A stretch of 14,206 nt of DNA from CAZGVW01 sp964529265. GTDB lineage: Bacteria > Planctomycetota > Phycisphaerae > Phycisphaerales > UBA1924. Below, piece by piece: positions 9,050 through 14,206 of this stretch. Each line of letters opens with the position of its first letter. Within the stretch, counting starts at the first letter, position 1. The position numbers and the translations under genes are program-made. Location: positions 1-14,206 of the forward strand of contig CAZGVW010000282.1 in assembly GCA_964529265.1 (NCBI GenBank), given 5' to 3'. The notes under the pieces are model-generated. The model had not been told where the DNA came from. It did no database searches and saw only the letters and a list, made by a program, of their open reading frames with translations.

Positions 9050-10351
9050 TCAGAAGAGCAGCTGGAACTGGAAGACGATCGCGAACTGGTCCTCGTCCGA
9101 CGGGCCGAGCAGCGGCAGGCCCGACGTATCGAACAGGCCCGGCACGTTGTCGAGGTACCACGATACGCCGCCCGTGAACTTCGCCGCGTGGCCGTGCAGG
9201 TAGTAGTTGACGCCCGCGGTCACGGTCTTGAAGTCGCTGTTGCCGTTGGGCAGGTCCTCATCGAACTCGGTGTGATCCCAGCGGGCGAAGACTTCAAGCT
9301 CCTCGCTCACGTAGATGCCGCCCTGGATCACGTAGCCGATGTCGAACGAATCGCCCTCGGACGTCGTCGGATCGCCGTCGAGGTCCTGGTCGGTCGCATT
9401 GCGGCCGATGAACGCGGCGAACAGGTTCCAGCCGTCGCCCTCGAGGCTGGCGTCGAGCGTGAACTGGAAGATGTCCGTCTCGACCGTGTTGTCGCCCGTG
9501 TCGTTGCCGCCCTCGAAGTGCGCGGCGCCGCCGATCATCAGGCCCATGTCCGAGCCCTGCTGGCTCGTGAAGTCCTTGAACTGGCTCCACTCGCCCATGA
9601 GCAGCAACTCGCCGCGAGCGGTGAACGCATAGCCCGCGGGGTCGGCGGCAAAGTCGGTGTTCTCGCTGTTCATGCCGTCGGAGAACGCCGCGGCGGCCCG
9701 CCACATCTCGGCCTCGTACGAAGCCTCGATGCCCTGCGAGCGGTTCTGCGAGAAGAACTCGTTCGTCGGCGAACGCTCCCAGCCCAGCTGGTACGCGGAC
9801 GACACCAGCTCTTCACGCAGCATCGGAAGCTTGAACTGGCCCCAGCGGACCTTGAACCCGTCGCCCAGGTCGTAGCCGACGTACGCGTCCTCGAGCTCGA
9901 AGGCGCCGCCGTCGCGATCGAACGCGCCGACTACCTTGTAGAACAGCTCGGGCTCGAACACGTGGCCGTCGAAAATCAGCTTCGTGCGGCGGGTCTGGAA
10001 GCCGCTCTCGAAGTCGTCCACCGTCGTGTCTTCGACGCCGTCGCCGTCCGTGTCGAACGCGCCGTCATCACGGAAGATCAGGGCGTACCGGAACTGCACC
10101 TGGCCGCCGACGTTCAGCCGGAACGCGCCATCGGGCGACGCCAGGAAGAACTTCCCGTCGTGCCCAGCCCCGCCGCCGGACTGCAGCAGGCTCGTGCGCG
10201 TCTCCGCGTCGGAGATCATCTCGGCCACAAGCGCGCGAACTTCGTCCTCGCTCGCGCCCGCCAGCGCCTGCGATTCCGCACGCGCGACGTTCGCGCCGCT
10301 CAGGGTCACGGCGGCGCCGGCAAACAGGCTCAGAAACGTTGCGTGTCTCAT
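9050..10351 (-). CDS. Outer-membrane porin, OprO/OprP (phosphate-selective) type
   Basis: The 433-residue protein forms a beta-barrel channel in the outer membrane. The ATG at 10351 has AAGGAG 9 bases ahead; the ATG at 10369 overlaps that site and has none of its own. A signal peptide (MRHATFLSLFAGAAVTLSGANVARA) is cleaved at ARA/E after residue 25. A helical linker follows (EDEVRALVAEMISDAETRTS, 35-54). The barrel begins near FRLNVGGQVQFRYALIF (77-93). Family landmarks are FQTRRTKLIFDGH (118-130), ELEDAYVGYD (152-161) and RWGQFKLPMLREELVSS (169-185), which match the Porin_O_P pattern, and the protein ends in Phe as barrels usually do. An Asp-rich loop DTDGDGVEDTTVDDF (100-114) looks calcium-binding. 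Real substrate specificity cannot be read from sequence; phosphate is only the family namesake. Codon use (more CTG, GAG, AAG, CGT) suggests high expression. Confidence 0.85.
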   Translation of the reverse strand: MRHATFLSLFAGAAVTLSGANVARAESQALAGASEDEVRALVAEMISDAETRTSLLQSGGGAGHDGKFFLASPDGAFRLNVGGQVQFRYALIFRDDGAFDTDGDGVEDTTVDDFESGFQTRRTKLIFDGHVFEPELFYKVVGAFDRDGGAFELEDAYVGYDLGDGFKVRWGQFKLPMLREELVSSAYQLGWERSPTNEFFSQNRSQGIEASYEAEMWRAAAAFSDGMNSENTDFAADPAGYAFTARGELLLMGEWSQFKDFTSQQGSDMGLMIGGAAHFEGGNDTGDNTVETDIFQFTLDASLEGDGWNLFAAFIGRNATDQDLDGDPTTSEGDSFDIGYVIQGGIYVSEELEVFARWDHTEFDEDLPNGNSDFKTVTAGVNYYLHGHAAKFTGGVSWYLDNVPGLFDTSGLPLLGPSDEDQFAIVFQFQLLF

Positions 10352-10536
10352 CAGAGACTTCTCCTTCATGGGACCCGCGGCTGCCGGCCGCGGCCGTCGT
10401 TCCTCTGCGTCCTCCTCCGCCGCGGCGCCAACAAGGCCCACAACGGTCGGACGTTTTCTCACAGGTCAGGAAACTCGCCTGCCGGCCGGGACGACACCAT
10501 GCACTCGCCCCGGCGAGCAGCCGCTAACACATCTGA

Positions 10537-10565
10537 AATCTACCTGAGGCGGTAAGCAGACGCAA
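10537..10565 (-). promoter_or_regulatory. Candidate sigma70-type promoter of the porin gene
   Basis: On the minus strand TTGCGT (10565-10560) and TAGATT (10542-10537) are separated by exactly 17 bases. Transcription would start near 10530, giving a leader of about 180 bases before the porin ATG. Each box matches the consensus at about four of six positions, so this is a plausible but unproven call. Confidence 0.35.
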
Positions 10566-10732
10566 ACCGGCCAGGCGGCCTCTACTTCGACGAGCGACCA
10601 GCCTTTCCATCATGTTTTTCGCCCTGCGGCGCGCCGTCAGGCCTCGTCCCGGGTCACCTTGGCCCGTCCCGGCCCCACACGCCCGCCCCGGTGTTCGCTC
10701 CGGAGAGGAGCCTTCCGCGGGGCCAAACGCAT

Positions 10733-10761
10733 GTAAGTGATTGCTACGGCGTCGCTTACAC
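10733..10761. promoter_or_regulatory. Inverted repeat, possible operator
   Basis: TGTAAGTGA and TCGCTTACA form 9-base arms with one mismatch around an 11-base spacer. The arm centres are 20 bases apart, about two turns of the helix, as expected for a dimeric helix-turn-helix regulator. It lies upstream of the candidate porin promoter. No regulator gene is next to it, so the protein that binds is unknown. Confidence 0.4.
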
Positions 10762-10899
10762 AGACAGCCGGCGGTCTCCGCCGCGTCCACAAGGCCCATC
10801 GACGACGCCTGCCCGACACTTGACTTTTTTGTGGGACATCTCAACCCGCGGGACACGTCAGCCAAGCCCGAAACCGGGGCTCCGGAACGTCCCAACCCC

Positions 10900-12876
10900 T
10901 TACACAGCCCCCACTTCCAGCAACTGCATGCACTGCTGGACGATCTGCTGGGCGCTCAGCCCGCACATCGAAAGGGTCTCCTCCGGGGTCCTCGCCGACT
11001 TCGGGATCCGCCGCACGTGCATCTGCTTCAGCGTGAACGAGTCCCCGGACTCGGTCATCACGTCCGCCACCGCCGACCCGATCGACGCCCCGTAGTTGTC
11101 CTCGAGCGTGATCACGTAGCCGTTGTTCGCCTGGGCGAGGTCCAGCAGGCCGTCCCCATCGAAGGGCAGCGAGTAGAGGTCAACCAGCGTGGCCGAGACG
11201 CCCTGCCGGTCCAGCCCCTCCAGCGCCTGGTTCGCCTCATGCACCATGTACCCCGCCGCGACGAGCAGCACGTCGCGCCCCTCGCTCAGCACCTCGAACC
11301 CGCCGAGGTTGAACACCACGTCGTCGCTGTAGATGAACTCCGTGTCCGGGCGCAGCGTGCGCATGTAGCAGAAGCCTTCATACTCCGCCATCACGCCGGT
11401 GAGCGCATACGCCGCGTAGGCGTCCGCAGGCTGCAGGATGTAGCAGCCGGGGTTTCCACGATGATCCTTCATCGTCGTGAACGCGCGGAACCACGCGACG
11501 TCGGAGAGCCCCATCTGGCTCGGCCCGTCCGCCGCGAGCGTCGCCCCCGCGTGCGAGCCGATCACCTTCATGTTCGCGCCGGAATAGATCGCCATCTCGA
11601 TCTGGTCGTAGGCGCGAGATACGAACTTCGCGAACGTGGAGGCGAACGGCACCTTGCCTGCCGCGGCCAGCCCCGCCGCGACCGACATCATGTTCTGCTC
11701 TGCGATGCGGCACTCGATGAACCGCTCCGCCAGCGCCTGGTCTTTCGCGAACGTCTCCGCGAACGTCGAGTTGCTCACGTCCGCGTCCAGCGCCACCACG
11801 CGCTCGTTCACGTGGCCGAGCGCCCGCAGCGCCAGGCCATATGCCTTCCGCGTCGCCAGTTTCCCCGTGTGCAGCACCGACTCCATGTCGTACCGCCGCA
11901 TCGTGTCGCTCATGGAGGGCACTTCGCCCACCGCGATCGACCGCGACGGCGCCTGCGTCGGCGGACGGATCATGAACTGATCCGATTGCACGAGCGCCGA
12001 AGTCAGTTCCACCCGCCGCTCGTCCAGTTCGGCCTTCGCGCGCGTCAGCGAATCGCCCCGCGCCGGCTTGCCGTGCCAGTTGCCCGTCTGCACCGTCGGC
12101 GAGCCCCAGCCCTTCACCGTGCGCGCCACCACCGCCATCGGCGCCGCGCTCTCATCCTCCTGCAGCGCCGCGAACGCCTCGAACGCCTCCTTCAGCGCCG
12201 CCGGATCGTGCCCGTCGATCACGCGCACCGTGTAGCCGTATGCCTTCAGTTTCCGCTCGAGCGCCTCGGGCGATTGCTGCGCGCTCACGCGCCCCGCCTG
12301 CCCGAAGCCGTTGCAGTTGAAGATCGGCAGCACGTTCGCAAGCCGCCGCTCGATGATGTGGTCCAGCGCCTCGGCGATCTGCCCCTCGCGCGATTCGCCG
12401 TCGCCGATGATGCAGTAGATCCGCCGATCGTTCCCATCCAGCCGCGCCGCCTCGCCCAGCCCCGCCGCGACCGAGAGCCCCTGCCCCAGCGAGCCCGTCG
12501 CCGCGTCAAAGAACGGGAACCCCTCCCTCGGATTCGGATGCCCCTCAATCGGGGAATCCGCCTCGCGCAGCGACATCGCGTCATCCACCGTCATCGCCCG
12601 CCGGGTCTCGGGCGAGCGCCCGATCATCCCGCCCAGCCGCGCATACGCCGCGTACACGATCGGCGCCGCGTGGCCCTCGCTCAGCACCAGCCGGTCCGAT
12701 GTCGGATAGTCCGGCACGTCCGGGCTCCAACGCATCGTGTGGAACATCAGCATCGTCACGATGTGCCCCAGGCTCATCGCGGACGATGGATGCCCGCTCC
12801 CGGCCTCGGCGCACATGTCCAGGGTCAACTTGTCCAGATCAATGGCCTGTGCGTGAACGGCGGCTTCAAACGACAT
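10900..12876 (-). CDS. tkt: Transketolase, single-chain animal-like type
   Basis: The enzyme moves two-carbon units between sugar phosphates in the pentose phosphate pathway, using thiamine diphosphate and a divalent metal. The 658-residue protein begins at the ATG 12876, with GAGGAG 5 bases ahead. The thiamine-diphosphate domain has AGSGHPSSAMS (25-35), DRLVLSEGHAAPIVYA (61-76), ATGSLGQGL (126-134) and the GDGESREGQ (158-166) to NCNG (187-190) metal/cofactor motif. The pyrimidine domain (about 337-500) has ATRKAYGLAL, the catalytic Glu at 393 in RIAEQN, and DGPSQMGLSD. The C-terminal domain has VTLEDNYG-type strands (VITLEDNYGASIG, 588-600). The wording of these motifs (SEGHAAPI, DGPSQM, RFIEC.IAEQN) matches animal transketolase rather than the E. 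coli TktA type. A divergent intergenic region separates it from dnaN. Confidence 0.95.
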   Translation of the reverse strand: MSFEAAVHAQAIDLDKLTLDMCAEAGSGHPSSAMSLGHIVTMLMFHTMRWSPDVPDYPTSDRLVLSEGHAAPIVYAAYARLGGMIGRSPETRRAMTVDDAMSLREADSPIEGHPNPREGFPFFDAATGSLGQGLSVAAGLGEAARLDGNDRRIYCIIGDGESREGQIAEALDHIIERRLANVLPIFNCNGFGQAGRVSAQQSPEALERKLKAYGYTVRVIDGHDPAALKEAFEAFAALQEDESAAPMAVVARTVKGWGSPTVQTGNWHGKPARGDSLTRAKAELDERRVELTSALVQSDQFMIRPPTQAPSRSIAVGEVPSMSDTMRRYDMESVLHTGKLATRKAYGLALRALGHVNERVVALDADVSNSTFAETFAKDQALAERFIECRIAEQNMMSVAAGLAAAGKVPFASTFAKFVSRAYDQIEMAIYSGANMKVIGSHAGATLAADGPSQMGLSDVAWFRAFTTMKDHRGNPGCYILQPADAYAAYALTGVMAEYEGFCYMRTLRPDTEFIYSDDVVFNLGGFEVLSEGRDVLLVAAGYMVHEANQALEGLDRQGVSATLVDLYSLPFDGDGLLDLAQANNGYVITLEDNYGASIGSAVADVMTESGDSFTLKQMHVRRIPKSARTPEETLSMCGLSAQQIVQQCMQLLEVGAV

Positions 12877-12933
12877 GAGGGCTCCTCATTGGTCTTCGCC
12901 GCCGCCGGACCGCGCCGCGGCGGGCCCCAAGGG

Positions 12934-12960
12934 CCGCGCACGCGCGGGGTATCGGCGATA
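12934..12960. repeat. Two adjacent palindromes in the transketolase leader
   Basis: CCGCGC-AC-GCGCGG (12934-12947) is followed two bases later by TATCG-G-CGATA (12950-12960). Both are perfect inverted repeats. They lie between the candidate transketolase promoter and its start codon and could be an operator or a leader hairpin; in DNA this rich in GC the first could be chance. Confidence 0.3.
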
Positions 12961-13043
12961 GCGCTTCGTTCGGGTCGGGCGAGACGATGCACGGAAACCA
13001 GGGTCCGGGGCATTGCCCGAGCCGGGCCCCCGCGCGGCCCCGG

Positions 13044-13072
13044 AGTATCCACGCTTTCCCCTCGCCCGACAA
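13044..13072 (-). promoter_or_regulatory. tkt: Candidate promoter of the transketolase gene
   Basis: On the minus strand TTGTCG (13072-13067) and GATACT (13049-13044) are separated by 17 bases. Transcription would begin near 13037, leaving a leader of about 160 bases. Each box matches the consensus at about four of six positions. Confidence 0.3.
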
Positions 13073-13099
13073 CCGGCCTTTTTCTCCCGCGGCTTTCGA

Positions 13100-13105
13100 T
13101 ACACT
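13100..13105 (+). promoter_or_regulatory. dnaN: Candidate -10 box of dnaN
   Basis: TACACT lies 30 bases before the dnaN start codon, within TCGATACACTTGCC. The region about 17 bases ahead is only a T-run (13079-13084) and not a good -35 box. Confidence 0.2.
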
Positions 13106-13135
13106 TGCCCCTGCCTACACAGGAGAGCACTCCAG

Positions 13136-14206
13136 ATGAAAGTTGTCTGCGACCGCGAGCCGCTGCTCGACGCCGTCAATCTTGTCTCCAGCGTCGTCGC
13201 CGCGAGAACGCCCAAGGTCCAGTTGTCCTGCGTCAAGCTCTCGGCCACCAAGCAGGGTGGCGTCGGCCAACTCACCCTCTCCGCCACCGACGCCGAGGTC
13301 GCCATCCGCTTCACCACCTCCAACGTCGATGTCCAGGAGCCCGGCGAAGCCCTCGTCCCCGCGCAAAAACTGCAGCAGATCGTCGCCGCCGAGGAAACCG
13401 AGCCCACACTCACCATCGAAACCGATAACGAAATGATCGAAGTCCGCGGCCAGGACGCGGAGTTCAAGGTCTTCGGCTACGCACCCGCCGATTTCCCCCC
13501 CATGCCCGATTTCGCCAAGGTCGCCAAGAACGACGCCAAGGCCGCCTTCACGGTCAACGCCGGCGAACTCGCCTCCCTCATCAGCCGCACACTCTTCGCC
13601 ACCGCGCGCGAGAACTCGCGCTACGCCATCAACGGCGTCCTCCTGAAGGCCCACGGCAAGAAACTCGAGATGGTCGCCACCGATGGCCGCCGCCTCGCCC
13701 TCGCCAGGGGCGCCGCCGACGGCGCGCCCACCGATCCCCCCTTCTCCTGCATCATCCCGAGCAAGGCGCTCACGCTCGTCGCCAAACTCATCGACGATCC
13801 CGATGACACCGTGCGCATCGCCGTCACCGAGAACCAGGCCCTCTTCGCCTTCGGCGACGTCGATCAGTCCCCGCGCGCCGTCCTCGTCACCTCGCTCGTC
13901 GAGGGCGCGTTCCCTCCATACGAGGAAGTCATCCCCAAGGACAACGATAAGAAGGCCGTGTTCGACGTCGCCGCCCTCCGCAGCGGCGTCCGCCGCGCAG
14001 CGCTCCTCACCAACGAGGAATCCCGCGGCGTGCGCATGTCCTTCGCCTCCGGCAAGGGCAAGGCCGATCGCCGGCTCACCCTCCGCAGCCGCGCCCCCGA
14101 AATGGGCGAGGCCCGCGTCGATGTCGATGTCGCCTCCTACGACGGCGACGACATCGAAATCGGCTTCAACCCCTCCTTCATCACCGATGCGCTCAAAGTC
14201 GTGAAC
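13136..14206 (+). CDS. dnaN: DNA polymerase III beta subunit (sliding clamp), 3' partial
   Basis: DnaN forms the ring that holds the replicative polymerase on DNA and recruits repair and recycling proteins. The frame runs from the ATG at 13136 (AGGAG at 13121-13125, 10 bases ahead) to the window edge with no stop, giving 357 residues. The family is usually about 365-380 residues, so only the last few tens are missing, including the C-terminal PMRL-type motif of the protein-binding pocket. Three clamp domains are visible. Landmarks are LTLSATDAEVAI (47-57), FKVFGYAPADFPPMPD (110-125), SRYAINGVLLK (161-171), MVATDGRRLALA (179-190), EGAFPPYEEVIP (256-267) and TNEESRGVRMSF (292-303), ending with IGFNPSFITDALKVVN. 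The upstream neighbour is divergent transketolase, not dnaA, so the usual dnaA-dnaN order is absent here. Confidence 0.97.
   Translation, partial: MKVVCDREPLLDAVNLVSSVVAARTPKVQLSCVKLSATKQGGVGQLTLSATDAEVAIRFTTSNVDVQEPGEALVPAQKLQQIVAAEETEPTLTIETDNEMIEVRGQDAEFKVFGYAPADFPPMPDFAKVAKNDAKAAFTVNAGELASLISRTLFATARENSRYAINGVLLKAHGKKLEMVATDGRRLALARGAADGAPTDPPFSCIIPSKALTLVAKLIDDPDDTVRIAVTENQALFAFGDVDQSPRAVLVTSLVEGAFPPYEEVIPKDNDKKAVFDVAALRSGVRRAALLTNEESRGVRMSFASGKGKADRRLTLRSRAPEMGEARVDVDVASYDGDDIEIGFNPSFITDALKVVN

Larger units (their letters stand above)
10352..10899. other. Intergenic region between transketolase 3' end and porin 5' end
   Basis: No convincing gene is seen in these 548 bases. They hold a candidate minus-strand promoter (10537-10565), an inverted repeat (10733-10761), and several GC-rich hairpins, including CTCGCC/GGCGAG at 10503-10516 in the expected porin leader. 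A minus-strand open frame of 123 codons (10524-10895) has the codon make-up of non-coding DNA and no homology that I recognise. No strong terminator follows transketolase; only a 4-base-pair CCCG/CGGG hairpin near 10866-10880 is visible. Confidence 0.6.

Noticed and set aside
10352..10462. Longer N-terminus for the porin
   Set aside because: It would bury the signal peptide behind about 37 Pro/Arg/Glu-rich residues, whereas the ATG at 10351 has a clear AAGGAG site.
8336..10555. Very long plus-strand open frame opposite yceH, the hypothetical gene and the porin
   Set aside because: It is extremely Arg/Leu/Ala-rich, crosses two gene gaps and a terminator, and is antisense to well-supported genes; long stop-free frames are expected at this GC content.
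10612..10641. GC-rich palindrome next to TTTTT as a terminator
   Set aside because: The T-run precedes the stem on the plus strand and becomes an A-run after it on the minus strand, so it cannot act as a standard terminator in either direction.
10820..10848. TTGACT at 10820-10825 as a plus-strand -35 box
   Set aside because: No -10-like hexamer follows at 16-18 bases and no plus-strand gene lies downstream.
10524..10895. Minus-strand frame of 123 codons between transketolase and porin
   Set aside because: No ribosome binding site or recognisable domain was seen, Arg/Gly-rich composition looks random, and it covers the candidate porin promoter and the inverted repeat.
10741..13428. Very long plus-strand open frame opposite transketolase and into dnaN
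   Set aside because: Arg/His/Pro-rich translation with no family features, antisense to a certain gene and overlapping dnaN in another frame.

Overview
The window is GC-rich and most likely comes from a planctomycete of the Phycisphaerae type. This rests on several lines of evidence: a secreted protein ending in two dockerin-like DLNGDG repeats, an OprO/OprP-type porin with a planctomycete-style N-terminal linker, heavily C-ending codon use in the plus-strand genes, frequent GTG starts, and a transketolase of the single-chain animal-like type. The taxonomic call is an inference from gene content, not from a marker-gene comparison.

Positions 1-3312 (plus strand) hold four genes joined by three 4-base overlaps (ATGA, GTGA, GTGA). 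They are the 3' end of a GspC/PilP-like protein, a bitopic GspL (or PilM-PilN fusion)-like protein, a small bitopic GspM/PilO-like protein, and a TPR lipoprotein. Together they look like the inner-membrane platform of a type II secretion or type IV pilus-like machine. The ATPase, pseudopilins and secretin would have to lie outside the window, to the left. A secreted protein with a C-terminal dockerin-like pair follows at 3503-5476 and could be cargo or an envelope protein. A clear acetyl-CoA synthetase gene, acs, occupies 5560-7584.

The centre (7612-10351) is read on the minus strand. It holds a YceH (DUF480) family protein, an unrecognised 166-residue protein, and a phosphate-selective-type porin with a strong rho-independent terminator. 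A G-rich purine tract (minus strand) lies between the first two. The 548-base gap 10352-10899 holds the porin leader, a candidate promoter and a striking inverted repeat.

The right end has a divergent pair: an animal-like transketolase on the minus strand (10900-12876) and dnaN, the replication clamp, on the plus strand from 13136, cut off by the window edge. I found no tRNA, rRNA, CRISPR array, transposase or phage gene. Most of the window is ordinary core metabolism, replication and envelope biology. The parts that deserve attention are the divergent secretion cluster, the unrecognised protein, and several non-coding signals.
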